NCBI GenBank assembly: GCA_016713675.1
Contig: JADJOS010000001.1
Span: 434,001 to 498,000 of the forward strand
Reading direction: 5' to 3'
DNA length: 64,000 bases
From: Acidobacteriota bacterium
GTDB taxonomy: Bacteria > Acidobacteriota > Blastocatellia > Pyrinomonadales > Pyrinomonadaceae
Shown: in pieces, positions 34,882 to 43,429 of the stretch
Layout of the letters: each line of letters begins with the position of its first letter
Numbering within the stretch: the first letter of the stretch is position 1
The notes under the pieces: model-generated
Told to the model about the DNA's origin: nothing
The model's input: the letters and a program-made list of their open reading frames with translations, nothing else
Database searches by the model: none
Program-made: the position numbers and the translations under genes

Positions 34882-35751
34882 GTGAGAGTTTTGGTTTCTC
34901 GTTGTCTGTTCTTGTTGGTACTGGCTGTTTCCCTCGCTGTTTCGATCCTGGGTCAGGTTTCTCAAACCTCGCCGCAAACGGCACAGGAGTTTTTCGACAG
35001 GGCAAATGCCCTGTTCGACAAAGGTGATTACGATGCCGCGATCGCCGATTTCACGTCAGCGATCAAGCTAAGGCCCGTCGCATTCGGAGCGTACAACGGA
35101 CGCGGAAACGCTTATTATAGGAAGGGCTCAAACGCCGAGGCTCTCGCCGATTACAACGAGGCGATCCGGTTGAATCCTGATTTTGTCCTGGCATTGTACA
35201 ACCGCAGCCTCATCCATCTTAACCAAGATCGCTTTGACGAGGCACTTGCCGATTGTAAGGCGGCGACAAAACTACAGTATTCTCACGCCGATGCCCATGT
35301 CGTATGCGGCATGGCTCATCACTCGAAAAAAGAATACGACGCGGCGGTCGCCGAATACGAAATTGCTCTCAAATACGACTGGAAGAACGCCAATGCATTT
35401 GCCAATCTTGGAGATCTCTACGGCGAGAAGAATGACCACAGATCTGCGATCGCCAATTACACCAAAGCCATCGCCATTGATCCGAACCTGACGCTCGCAT
35501 ACATTCGCCGCGGCTGGGAACACCACAACTTGGGCCAATACTATGCAGCTGTCGCTGACTATACGACCGCGCTGAAACAAAGACCTGACGACTCAGAGGT
35601 CCTTTATTACCGCGCACTTGTTTATATCGATCTGAAACGAAACAAAGACGCCATCAGTGACCTCAAGCGCTCGATCGCGATCAAACCCGATTACACCGAG
35701 GCGAAAAGTGAACTCGAAAAGCTCACCAAAAAGGCGGGCAAGACTCCGTGA
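34882..35751 (+). CDS. Exported TPR protein
   Basis: Protein of 289 aa made of seven or more tetratricopeptide repeats after a signal peptide (RVLVSRCLFLLVLAVSLAVSILGQ). Repeats show the canonical pattern with 34-residue spacing: AYNGRGNAYYRKGSNAEALADYNEAIRLNPDFVLALYNRS and so on. The start is taken as GTG 34882, with AAAGGAG 7 nt upstream, because it gives a proper signal peptide; an in-frame ATG at 34780 would prepend 34 unrelated residues. TPR scaffolds bind other proteins; partner unknown. Confidence 0.88.
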   Translation: MRVLVSRCLFLLVLAVSLAVSILGQVSQTSPQTAQEFFDRANALFDKGDYDAAIADFTSAIKLRPVAFGAYNGRGNAYYRKGSNAEALADYNEAIRLNPDFVLALYNRSLIHLNQDRFDEALADCKAATKLQYSHADAHVVCGMAHHSKKEYDAAVAEYEIALKYDWKNANAFANLGDLYGEKNDHRSAIANYTKAIAIDPNLTLAYIRRGWEHHNLGQYYAAVADYTTALKQRPDDSEVLYYRALVYIDLKRNKDAISDLKRSIAIKPDYTEAKSELEKLTKKAGKTP

Positions 35752-35758
35752 CCAATGA

Positions 35759-36124
35759 TCACAATGAGCGAACGTAGCTGACGATCTGGTTGACCTGTGC
35801 CGTGGTCAGCTTTTTGCTGAATCCGGGCATATCACCCTTTCCGGCCTTTATGATCCGCGCCATCTTGGACGCCGCCATTCCCTGCACTTTTGACGTGGTG
35901 AGGTCGTCCGCGTCAGTTTCGCGGCCTTTGGCCGTATTTGCTCGTCCGTCGCTGCCGTGGCAGCTGGAGCAATTCGCTTGGTATAGCGACCGTGGCGAGG
36001 CGTTGTTCTCAGCAAAACCCGCGCTCGGGTCGGCAAATTTTGCGATCGTCGGACGCGTCGAGTAAGCGAAAATTCCGGCGAGGATTATGGTCGCGGCGAC
36101 CGACACTTTTAACAGATTCTTCAT
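35759..36124 (-). CDS. Exported monohaem cytochrome c
   Basis: Small c-type cytochrome of 121 aa. An N-terminal signal anchor (MKNLLKVSVAATIILAGIFAYS) is followed by a class I cytochrome c fold: CSSCH haem attachment in SLYQANCSSCHGSDG (about residues 50-54), the Met ligand in KGDMPGFSKKLT (about 99), and the C-terminal helix VNQIVSYVRSL. It carries electrons in the periplasm; partner not evident. The ATG at 36122-36124 has AGGAG 5 nt upstream. It is convergent with the TPR gene, 7 bp between stops. Confidence 0.93.
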   Translation of the reverse strand: MKNLLKVSVAATIILAGIFAYSTRPTIAKFADPSAGFAENNASPRSLYQANCSSCHGSDGRANTAKGRETDADDLTTSKVQGMAASKMARIIKAGKGDMPGFSKKLTTAQVNQIVSYVRSL

Positions 36125-36234
36125 AAGTCTCCTATCTTGGTTCAAAAGTACGAGAATTTTAGCCATAGTCGCCCGAGATGTAAAGATAACCGCATTGTCT
36201 GGATAAATTGGTCTATCAGGCAAGTTTGTGTCTG

Positions 36235-36243
36235 TGGTATGAT
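36235..36243 (+). promoter_or_regulatory. Extended -10 promoter for the secreted protein gene at 36268
   Basis: TGG followed by TATGAT (-10 at 36238-36243), about 25 bp before the ATG at 36268; no convincing -35. Motif match only. Confidence 0.35.
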
Positions 36244-36267
36244 GCCGAAAACCGAATATTCGATCCT

Positions 36268-37479
36268 ATGAAAAAGATAATTTTACACTTGTTCCCGCTT
36301 GTACTGTTCACGACTGCTGCCGTCTCGCAGAATCGGCAGGACGTCGTCGATGACGGCTTCACCTGGTTCGAATCTCCGGTCGCGACCACGAACACGGGCG
36401 TTAACGGAGCTCCGGTCCATCACGGCTGGATGCTCAAGGCATATGCTCGCATTTTCGGCAATTATCCGGAGGGCACTCAGATCAAGTTTGTTGTGTTGAA
36501 GAACGGCAAGCCCACAGGAACAACGCTCTGCAACACCAGCACCTATCATCCGCTTTCCGGACTATTTGTCGAGGGATTTGCCTGGACCGTCGATTGTTGG
36601 CAAAAGGATTCCGCTACCAAGGAAACCGGCGTGTTTGACGTGCAGGTTTACCGAATGAACGGCAGCGATCAAAAACTCGTCCGCACTTACAAGATCGATA
36701 TTAAGCCAATAAATCGAGCACCTTCGGGCCAGCAGCCCGGCACGGCCCCGCCCAAATACATGGTCAACCGCCACAGCGAGGCGGCCGTCGGATTTTTGTA
36801 TATGCGCCCCGCCGGACATATTCCGTATTTCGACTATGCACAGCGGCCCGAGCGTTCGGGCCACAACGAGGTCGAATTCTATTTCAGCGTCAGCCCGCCG
36901 ACCGACGTCATGAATCCGCTGCCGGCGACAACCTTCGGCTGCACGGTCGATGGCAAAGCACTCACCTTTCCCGGTCCCGGGGAATACGCGACAGAAGCGA
37001 ACATGAAATACGTGCAAAACGCTTTTAATATCTACCAGGACCGGCTTGCTCCAAAATACAAGGCCGGTATGCCGTACGAGGAGAAGATGCAGTTCTACAT
37101 GGTATATCTGAGGGCGCCGCTCTCGTTCGGCGGCGACCGGCGCAGCGGTAGACTTCAGATCGAGGATCACCCGGGCAATTGGCAGTGTACGATATCAAAG
37201 AACAGCACGGTCTGGCGAACTTGGCGTTTTACGGTTCAGCGCGGCGGCCGCATCGTGACGCATCCCGAACAGGTCAGCAATATCAACCTTGCTGCAAATG
37301 CCTATCTCGTCGATATGGAGATTCCGGTCGGCGGGGCTCCGATGGATGGAAGGCTCGCCGGGCCCTCGACCTCGCTTTTTAGCGGACTCGCCTGGACGAC
37401 CCCCGAAGGCAAAGCGATGGCCGCACGCCTGCCAAAAAAGGGCCAGCCGTGGCCTGTGCCGTCGGCCGGTGCAAAATAA
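36268..37479 (+). CDS. Secreted protein of unknown function, 403 aa
   Basis: Signal peptide of about 20 residues (MKKIILHLFPLVLFTTAAVSQ). The mature protein is Trp/Tyr-rich and beta-rich: DDGFTWFESPVATTNTGVNGAPVHHGWMLKAYARI, then NRHSEAAVGFLYMRPAGHIPYFDYAQRPERSGHNEVEFYFSVSPP, then GNWQCTISKNSTVWRTWRFTV. Two similar-looking beta-sandwich halves are possible. No catalytic motif is recognised. The ATG at 36268 is chosen from the signal peptide; the frame is open 20 codons upstream. Confidence 0.75.
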   Translation: MKKIILHLFPLVLFTTAAVSQNRQDVVDDGFTWFESPVATTNTGVNGAPVHHGWMLKAYARIFGNYPEGTQIKFVVLKNGKPTGTTLCNTSTYHPLSGLFVEGFAWTVDCWQKDSATKETGVFDVQVYRMNGSDQKLVRTYKIDIKPINRAPSGQQPGTAPPKYMVNRHSEAAVGFLYMRPAGHIPYFDYAQRPERSGHNEVEFYFSVSPPTDVMNPLPATTFGCTVDGKALTFPGPGEYATEANMKYVQNAFNIYQDRLAPKYKAGMPYEEKMQFYMVYLRAPLSFGGDRRSGRLQIEDHPGNWQCTISKNSTVWRTWRFTVQRGGRIVTHPEQVSNINLAANAYLVDMEIPVGGAPMDGRLAGPSTSLFSGLAWTTPEGKAMAARLPKKGQPWPVPSAGAK

Positions 37480-37606
37480 GATCGTCTACCTCTAGCGGAC
37501 ATGGATCGTCGGTTTTTAAGCAAAATCCCCTGCCATCTGCGTCCACTCTGCGTGGGCGGATCTTGCTTTTCTAAAACGCCTGCGACAGACGAAAGGAGGA
37601 AAAACC

Positions 37607-38056
37607 ATGAAATCTATTTGCACCGCAATTATCGCATCGGCGTTTATCTTTATCCTCTCCCTTGACGCATCAGCTCAAAAACGGGACCGGTCTCAAAACA
37701 CAAATTCCACCGCCGATCCGAATCGGAGTTCCGCGATATCGATCTCTGTGGATCCGATGATCGATACACCTCAAAGAGTTCGCAGAACTTCGACGAACTC
37801 GACAACTCCGGCGATCGGCGGCCGAATATCCGGGATCGCCATCGACCCGAGCGACCCGAGCGGGAATACGGTTCCCGCACAAAGCCGGAATGTTCGAGTC
37901 AAACGTGTCACCGATCCGTCACGATCGCTGATCGGTGTGCAGGGAATGATGGGCCAACAGCAAACAACCGTTACGTCTACTTCCAACGTCGTCCAAGGCA
38001 ACTACATCGGTACCAACCGCCGTTCCCGGATCGGCCCGGAAATTCATGGAAACTGA
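37607..38056 (+). CDS. Small secreted disordered protein, 149 aa
   Basis: Strong ribosome site (AAAGGAGG) 8 nt before the ATG and a clear signal peptide (about 1-23, ending DASAQ). The mature part is rich in Ser, Thr, Asn, Arg and Pro and looks disordered, with short motifs such as GGRISGIAIDPSDPSGNTVPAQS and a terminal NYIGTNRRSRIGPEIHGN. No family recognised. It is followed by a weak hairpin and the helicase promoter. Confidence 0.65.
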   Translation: MKSICTAIIASAFIFILSLDASAQKRDRSQNTNSTADPNRSSAISISVDPMIDTPQRVRRTSTNSTTPAIGGRISGIAIDPSDPSGNTVPAQSRNVRVKRVTDPSRSLIGVQGMMGQQQTTVTSTSNVVQGNYIGTNRRSRIGPEIHGN

Positions 38057-38078
38057 TCCCGGAAAATTCTGCCGGGAT
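38056..38078 (+). terminator. Weak terminator-like hairpin
   Basis: ATCCCGG at 38056-38062 pairs with CCGGGAT at 38072-38078, overlapping the stop codon of the preceding gene; only a short AT-rich tail follows. Confidence 0.35.
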
Positions 38079-38080
38079 TA

Positions 38081-38107
38081 TTGATTTACGGCATAGCGTG
38101 CTATAAA
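38081..38107 (+). promoter_or_regulatory. Promoter of the helicase gene, 7 nt before the start codon
   Basis: TTGATT at 38081-38086, 15 nt, TATAAA at 38102-38107 with TGC before it (extended -10). The ATG is at 38115, so the transcript would be leaderless. No ribosome site is present, in agreement. Confidence 0.5.
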
Positions 38108-38127
38108 TGAAACAATGGCACGCTATG
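38092..38127. promoter_or_regulatory. Inverted repeat spanning the -10 box and start codon of the helicase gene
   Basis: CATAGCGTGC at 38092-38101 and GCACGCTATG at 38118-38127 form a perfect 10-bp inverted repeat around the -10 element and the ATG (38115-38117). It could be an operator for a repressor, or by chance fold in mRNA. Confidence 0.4.
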
Positions 38128-40265
38128 TCCTAAAACGCGATAAAAGTTCCCTGCCCGACAAGCTCACTCGATACAAGAGTGAATTGAATGACGAGCAGTT
38201 TCGCGTCGTGACGGCAAAGCCGCAGGCCGCACTCGTCGTCGCTGGTGCCGGCACGGGCAAAACACGGGCGATCACCTATCGTGTCGCCTACCTCATCGAA
38301 CACGGAGTTTCGCCGCAGCGGATATTGCTCGCGACGTTCACCAATCGTGCGGCCCGTGAGATGCTGCGGCGCGTCGAGCAGCTAACCGGCTCACAAAATG
38401 TCCATCGCGTCTGGGGCGGCACTTTCCACCGGATCGCGAATATGCTCCTGCGGCGGCACGCGGTCTCGATCGGTTACGACGCCAATTACTCGATCCTCGA
38501 TAGCGAAGACGCCCGCGAAATGATCAATGTCTGCGTCGACGAAGCCTCCATCGACACAACGAAAAAGCGCTTCCCCAAGGCCGAAGTCGTTCAATCCATC
38601 ATCTCGTACGCCAACAATACAGCGACTCCGATCGATGCAGTGATCGTCGACAAATACCCGTATTTCGAACCGCTTACCCAAAAGATCGAACGCGTCGATA
38701 CGATCTATCAGTTGCGCAAACAAGAGCGAAACGTGATGGATTACGACGATCTATTGCTCAACGTAAGACGGCTGCTCGTCGAAAAACCGGAGATACATGC
38801 TCTCTACGCTGAGCAGTTTCAACACATTCTGGTCGACGAATATCAGGACACGAACAAACTCCAGGCCGAGGTCATCGACCTGCTCGCCTCCAAACACCGC
38901 AACGTAATGGTCGTCGGCGATGACGCCCAATCGATCTTCGCGTGGCGCGGAGCCGAGTTTACTAACATCTACGAGTTTCCAAAGCGGTATCCCGAGGCAT
39001 CTGTCTACAAACTCGAAACAAACTACCGCTCGACACCCGAGATCCTGGGACTTGCGAACACGTCGATCGCATGCAACCGCAAGCAGTTCCCAAAGATGCT
39101 CACAGCGGTTCGGCGTTCACGCGATTTTAGCCCGGCGATCGTTCCATGCAGCGATGTCGAGCAGCAATCCGCCTTTGTCGCCTCACGCATCCTCGAACTC
39201 CGCGACGAAGGCACCGATCTCGAAGACATTGCCGTCATGTACCGCTCGCACTATCATTCGATCGAACTGCAGCTCGAACTCTCACGCCGCAACATCCCGT
39301 ACCGCATCCAGTCCGGCGTCAGATTTTTCGAGCAGGCACACATCAAAGATGTAATTTCGTACCTGCGAGTCATCGTAAATCCCCGTGACGAGTTGGCGTG
39401 GAAACGGATCCTGAAGATGATTCCCGGGATCGGAAACAAGACCGCCAATCGCGTATTCGAGGCGATCGTTACCGGGCCGGATGTGTCATCGAGTGCTTTA
39501 AACTCCCCTCCGTACGAAGGAGGGGTGGCAGCCGCTTCGGCTGACGGGGTGGTTCTCTCAACGTCGCGATTGATCGAACTTTCATCGTCACTGGACCGTC
39601 TTCGCTCCAGCACTTCCTGGCGAAATTTCATCGTGCTCCTCGAACTCTTGGTATCCGACGAAAACCGCAACAATCCGAGCAAGCAGATCGAGATCATCCT
39701 GACGCACGGCTACGAACAATATCTACAGGAAAATTTTGAGAACGCCGACGCGCGCATCGAAGACCTCAAAGGCCTCGCCGCCTACGCCATCCGTTACAAA
39801 TCGACCGAAGATCTCCTCAGCGAATTAGCTTTGCTCTCGACCGAGCGTTTCAAAGAACCGCAGCCGCTGGTCGGCGAAGAGGTCGTCCAGGGCGGCGACG
39901 AGGACGAACTGCTCACGCTCACATCGGTCCATCAGGCGAAAGGGCTCGAGTGGAAGGCAGTCTTTATCATCTGGGCCGCCGAGGGCAAATTCCCCAGCCC
40001 GCGATCGCTTCGCGAGATCGACAGCGAAGAAGAGGAACGCCGACTCTGGTACGTCGCCATGACGCGTGCCAAGGACGAACTGTATCTCACATATCCGCTC
40101 TTGATGACCGACTACAACCGCCAAACGGTCCTCCAAAAGCCGTCCCGCTTCATCACCGAATGCCCTGCTTCGCTCTACGAGATCTGGAACCTCGAAGAAG
40201 AGCCCGCCGCCTTTGACGCGCCGCTATTGCCCGATCCGACCGAGGCCAAAGAATTTATTAACTGA
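38115..40265 (+). CDS. UvrD/PcrA-type superfamily 1 DNA helicase
   Basis: ATP-dependent 3'-5' DNA helicase of 716 aa acting in repair or replication restart. Motifs in order: Q motif LNDEQFRVV, Walker A AGAGTGKT (about residues 44-51), motif Ia LATFTNRAAREM, motif II VDEYQDTN (about 240), motif III GDDAQSIFAWRGA, motif IV YRSTPEILG, motif V SVHQAKGLEWKAVF, motif VI LWYVAMTRAKDEL. All are intact. Within the 2B region an in-frame insert (about residues 463-480, SPPYEGGVAAASADGVV) is encoded by a palindromic repeat, see 39501-39555. It is somewhat shorter than E. coli UvrD, lacking the long C-terminal tail. Confidence 0.95.
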   Translation: MARYVLKRDKSSLPDKLTRYKSELNDEQFRVVTAKPQAALVVAGAGTGKTRAITYRVAYLIEHGVSPQRILLATFTNRAAREMLRRVEQLTGSQNVHRVWGGTFHRIANMLLRRHAVSIGYDANYSILDSEDAREMINVCVDEASIDTTKKRFPKAEVVQSIISYANNTATPIDAVIVDKYPYFEPLTQKIERVDTIYQLRKQERNVMDYDDLLLNVRRLLVEKPEIHALYAEQFQHILVDEYQDTNKLQAEVIDLLASKHRNVMVVGDDAQSIFAWRGAEFTNIYEFPKRYPEASVYKLETNYRSTPEILGLANTSIACNRKQFPKMLTAVRRSRDFSPAIVPCSDVEQQSAFVASRILELRDEGTDLEDIAVMYRSHYHSIELQLELSRRNIPYRIQSGVRFFEQAHIKDVISYLRVIVNPRDELAWKRILKMIPGIGNKTANRVFEAIVTGPDVSSSALNSPPYEGGVAAASADGVVLSTSRLIELSSSLDRLRSSTSWRNFIVLLELLVSDENRNNPSKQIEIILTHGYEQYLQENFENADARIEDLKGLAAYAIRYKSTEDLLSELALLSTERFKEPQPLVGEEVVQGGDEDELLTLTSVHQAKGLEWKAVFIIWAAEGKFPSPRSLREIDSEEEERRLWYVAMTRAKDELYLTYPLLMTDYNRQTVLQKPSRFITECPASLYEIWNLEEEPAAFDAPLLPDPTEAKEFIN
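39501..39555. repeat. Palindromic repeat element inserted in frame in the helicase gene
   Basis: Two adjacent hairpins: CCCCTCC (39505-39511) with GGAGGGG (39518-39524), then CAGCCG with CGGCTG around 39529-39543, followed by ACGGGGTGGT. The composition and the double-hairpin shape are those of dispersed bacterial palindromic elements ('CTCCCCTCC..GGAGGGGTGGC..'). It is read through in frame, adding SPPYEGGVAAASADGVV to the protein. Confidence 0.65.
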
Positions 40266-40328
40266 TGCGGCCGCAAAAGAGTTAAGATTCTAACGTCACT
40301 CTTTCATATAGCATTCCGGAGGTGAATT

Positions 40329-40904
40329 ATGGGCGTAAAAGAACAAATGATCTCGATCCTCAAAAGCGGCGAGACGCAGCGTATTTCATTCAGTTTCACG
40401 GGTTCGACCGGTGCGACCGTCTCGGTCGATGCACGCAGCTTTGCCCGTGTCGCCGACGCACTCCGCAGCGGCAGCATCGCCGTCGTCGAGGGCCGTTTCC
40501 CAAACGACATCGCGATGTACTCGGCACGCAACGACACTGCCAACGGCTTCGCGGCAAATACCTTTTACCTCGGCAACAACCCGCGATATTCACGCCTTTT
40601 CAACGCACTAATTTGCCACGAAGCGGTTCATGCATCGTTCGATCTTACGCGCTCCGCGATGCCGTGGGTCGATAACGAAGCCGCCGGCTACATCGCCCAG
40701 GCATACTACGCCCGCAATTCGGGTTTGCCGCGAATGGCATATGAGTTTGGTTCGCATGCGATCCACGCATATTCGATCGTCGAGAATATGCGTGCCCGCA
40801 ATACGAGCGACGTCGCATTTTTCCTCGGCGTCCTTCGTGATTCGCTTGCCGCCGACCCGATGTATCACAGCTACATCGGCGGCCAATTCTCCGGCGACGG
40901 CTAG
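40329..40904 (+). CDS. Small zincin-like protein with HEAVH motif
   Basis: Protein of 191 aa, no signal peptide. HEAVHASFD at about residues 98-106 is an HExxH zinc motif in a predicted helix; DNEAAGYIAQAYY follows about 20 residues later, where gluzincins place their third ligand Glu. The N-terminal 80 residues form a separate alpha/beta part (RISFSFTGSTGATVSVDARSFARVADAL). A metallopeptidase-like fold is likely; activity and substrate are unknown. GGAGG lies 7 nt before the ATG. It stands 63 bp after the helicase gene on the same strand. Confidence 0.75.
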   Translation: MGVKEQMISILKSGETQRISFSFTGSTGATVSVDARSFARVADALRSGSIAVVEGRFPNDIAMYSARNDTANGFAANTFYLGNNPRYSRLFNALICHEAVHASFDLTRSAMPWVDNEAAGYIAQAYYARNSGLPRMAYEFGSHAIHAYSIVENMRARNTSDVAFFLGVLRDSLAADPMYHSYIGGQFSGDG

Positions 40905-41071
40905 ATCGCGATATTTCTCACTCCCGCAAAAGCAACCATTCAAAAACCTCGATGCATCTAGGCAGTTAGCTAACACGCAAGTTTCTCTCCTCGGGAACAT
41001 TCTTTAATTCTGGTTGTCTAATAGGTGACAACAAAATACAAAAAAGCGTCCGAGTACGTGAGGATACCACT

Positions 41072-42460
41072 ATGCCTAAAAATGGATTTATCGATAATGT
41101 AAGCGTCGGCAGCCCCTGTACTGCGGATTGGGACAAAATGGTCGGAAGCGAAATGGTGCGCACCTGCGAGCACTGCTCTAAGGACGTCAACAACCTCTCT
41201 GAAATGAACCGAAAGGACGCAAAACGCCTCGTCCGAGCCTCTGACGGCAACATCTGCATCCGCTACATGAAACACCCCGTAACCAAACGGCCGGTGTTCG
41301 CCGGCCAGATGTATCAGATCACACGGCGCGTTCCCGGCATTGCGGCCGGCGTGATGACGGCGTCACTCTCACTTTCCACCGCTGCTTACGCTCAAAGCGA
41401 AGGAGTCGTTACTGGTGTCCCGCATGTATCGCGTGGACCGCTTGAAATTTCAACGCTCTTAAAGCCGCAAAATAGCGAAACCGCCGCCACCGGCCGTATT
41501 TCCGGCACGATCTTAGATCCGCATGGTGCGGTGATCCAAAACGCCGTCGTCTCGGTCATAAATGTCGCGACGAACATTGATCACAAACTCACGACAAATG
41601 ACGAAGGCCAATATACGCTGTCAGGCCTCGCTCCCGGCAATTATCGTATCGAATCGACCGCCGCCGGCTTTGCCGAAAGTTCGGCCGAGATAGCCGTCAC
41701 CGCCGACAGCGAGACGAACACAGACCTCACGCTTGAGATCAAACTTGAAGCGACCGTCGAGATCATTGCCGACACCTCCATCACTACTGACAGTTGGGGC
41801 GGCGTCATTGCTGTCTCTCGCGATTATGCAACCGCGTTGGCACGTGCCGTTGACAGCGAAGAGATCGACGAGGTTCGCGAGCTTATCTCAAAGGGCGAGA
41901 ATGTGAACGGCAAGGATAAGAACTACGACGACCTCACGCCGCTGTTCATCGCGGTCGAAAACGGCAGCCTCGAGATCGCCGAGATGCTGATAGATTCGGG
42001 TGCAAAGCTAAACGTCCGCGACAGGAACAAACAGACCGCCTTAATGCGGCTCGACGCCGATGCTAGGCCCGAACTGATCGACCTGCTCGTCCGCCACGGC
42101 GTCAAGCTCAACCTCTCTGACAATGACGGCAACACGGCGTTGATACTTGCCTCGGGCGGAGTCTCGACCGAGGTTCTCCGTGCCCTGATCGACGCCGGAG
42201 CCGACGTCAACCTCGCTAACAAAGAAGGTAAAACGCCGCTCATGCGTGCCGCCGAGGCCGGTCATCTCGAGAACGTCCGCCTTTTGCTCGAATCCGGTGC
42301 CAACGTCAACGCCCGCGACAAAGAGGGCGAAAACGCCTGGTACTATGCCGAAGAAGATGCGGTCGAGCAGCTCTTGGTCAGCTACGGTTCCGAAGTAATG
42401 CCCGACGAGCCCGAAACAGATCCTAACGACGATTTAAAACAGGTTATCAGCCGTCGATAG
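41072..42460 (+). CDS. Membrane protein: Cys-rich head, carboxypeptidase-regulatory-like domain, ankyrin repeats
   Basis: Protein of 462 aa. The N-terminal head SPCTADWDKMVGSEMVRTCEHCSKDVNNLSEM (about residues 14-44) is the 'C..dWdkM......C..C.k.V.d.s.m' cytoplasmic module found before such domains in this phylum; it likely binds metal. A hydrophobic segment (about 87-110, PGIAAGVMTASLSLSTAAYAQ) is the probable membrane span. A carboxypeptidase-regulatory-like sandwich follows (about 140-220, ISGTILDPHGAVIQNAVVSV). Four to five ankyrin repeats fill about 245-445 (DLTPLFIAVENGSLEIAEMLIDSGAKLNVRD...). Protein-protein binding outside the membrane is inferred. Confidence 0.85.
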   Translation: MPKNGFIDNVSVGSPCTADWDKMVGSEMVRTCEHCSKDVNNLSEMNRKDAKRLVRASDGNICIRYMKHPVTKRPVFAGQMYQITRRVPGIAAGVMTASLSLSTAAYAQSEGVVTGVPHVSRGPLEISTLLKPQNSETAATGRISGTILDPHGAVIQNAVVSVINVATNIDHKLTTNDEGQYTLSGLAPGNYRIESTAAGFAESSAEIAVTADSETNTDLTLEIKLEATVEIIADTSITTDSWGGVIAVSRDYATALARAVDSEEIDEVRELISKGENVNGKDKNYDDLTPLFIAVENGSLEIAEMLIDSGAKLNVRDRNKQTALMRLDADARPELIDLLVRHGVKLNLSDNDGNTALILASGGVSTEVLRALIDAGADVNLANKEGKTPLMRAAEAGHLENVRLLLESGANVNARDKEGENAWYYAEEDAVEQLLVSYGSEVMPDEPETDPNDDLKQVISRR

Positions 42461-42472
42461 ATCGTCGGCTTC

Positions 42473-42560
42473 TTTGCGGCCTCTGCGAAGATCTCTCCGG
42501 CCTCTGCGTTGTAAATTTACATTTCAACGCAGAGGCCGCTGAGTTTCTCGCGGAGTTCGC
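42473..42560. repeat. 'CCTCTGCG' inverted-repeat element
   Basis: A perfect 14-bp inverted repeat, 42498-42511 (core GGCCTCTGCGTTG) with 42525-42538 (CAACGCAGAGGCC), around an AT-rich 13-nt loop. A further direct copy GCGGCCTCTGCG lies at about 42476-42487. The element sits between two co-directional genes and could also stop transcription. Similar CTCTGCG words occur near 37535 and 43490. Confidence 0.6.
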
Positions 42561-42650
42561 TGAGGTTGTTTGCCTTTCATCAAACATTTCGTGATAAAAT
42601 AACGCGTTTTCAAAATTCGACCGGTTCGTACGCCGCCTGCCATAAACTCT

Positions 42651-43403
42651 ATGAAATATTGCCCGATCTGCGACATGCGTTTTGACGAAGAGATCATTCG
42701 ATTTTGCACAAAGGACGGCACGCCGCTGATCGAAGAGGCCGAGCCGAAATTTACCGAATTGCCCAGCGAGAATATGGAACCGGAAGAGGATGATATCGGT
42801 GAGATCACCATGATCCGCCGCAAAGACGTGCCCGCACCGCCCCCGAATCTCGACGAAGGCCTGCCGCCGGTCGAGCCCAAAGGCCAGCGCATCGTGATCC
42901 CGACGACCAACGAACCTATCCGCGAACAGGCCGTCCGTCCTCGTACCGCTCAGGCGTACTATCCGCCTCCGCCTCCGCAATCGAATACGATGAAGACGGT
43001 CGTACTGACTGTATTTCTCACGCTGCTCGTCCTCGGTGCCGGTGCAGGGCTGTTTTGGATGCTGCAGAAAGACGACTCGGCCAACAAGAACATGAACGTC
43101 AACACGTCGGGCCCGAACGTTAATCTCAACGCCAATATCGGCGGTATCGATTCCAATTTCAACTTCAATTCGGTCCCGCCCCCGATGAATCTCAATCTGA
43201 ACACGAATATCGCGACGCCGACTCCGAGTCCAACGCCCAAGCCGAGCCCGAGCGTAACACCCAGCCCGAGCCCGAGCCCATCTGCGTCGCCGTCACCTAC
43301 GCCGACCCGAACGCCGGCCGGCACGCCGACCCCGAGGCCAACTCCATCCGGAACGCCCCGCCAAGGCCCGCGTCCGACGCCAAATCCAAACCCAACGCCT
43401 TAG
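42651..43403 (+). CDS. Zinc-ribbon membrane protein with Pro-rich C-terminal tail
   Basis: Protein of 250 aa. The N-terminal zinc ribbon MKYCPICDMRFDEEIIRFCTKDGTPL has Cys4, Cys7 and Cys19 visible. A charged cytoplasmic stretch precedes one transmembrane helix (about 112-135, TVVLTVFLTLLVLGAGAGLFWML), an Asn-rich segment (NVNTSGPNVNLNANIGG) and a Pro/Ser/Thr tail (PSPTPKPSPSVTPSPSPSP...). The same layout recurs in the next gene. Function unknown; the Pro-rich tail suggests a periplasmic spacer. Confidence 0.75.
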   Translation: MKYCPICDMRFDEEIIRFCTKDGTPLIEEAEPKFTELPSENMEPEEDDIGEITMIRRKDVPAPPPNLDEGLPPVEPKGQRIVIPTTNEPIREQAVRPRTAQAYYPPPPPQSNTMKTVVLTVFLTLLVLGAGAGLFWMLQKDDSANKNMNVNTSGPNVNLNANIGGIDSNFNFNSVPPPMNLNLNTNIATPTPSPTPKPSPSVTPSPSPSPSASPSPTPTRTPAGTPTPRPTPSGTPRQGPRPTPNPNPTP

Positions 43404-43409
43404 CAGCGA

Positions 43410-43429
43410 CGCGGACGGCCTCGTCCGCG
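43410..43429. repeat. Short GC-rich hairpin
   Basis: CGCGGAC at 43410-43416 pairs with GTCCGCG at 43423-43429 (6-nt loop), just after a stop codon. No T run follows, so it may be a repeat or a factor-dependent stop. Confidence 0.3.
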
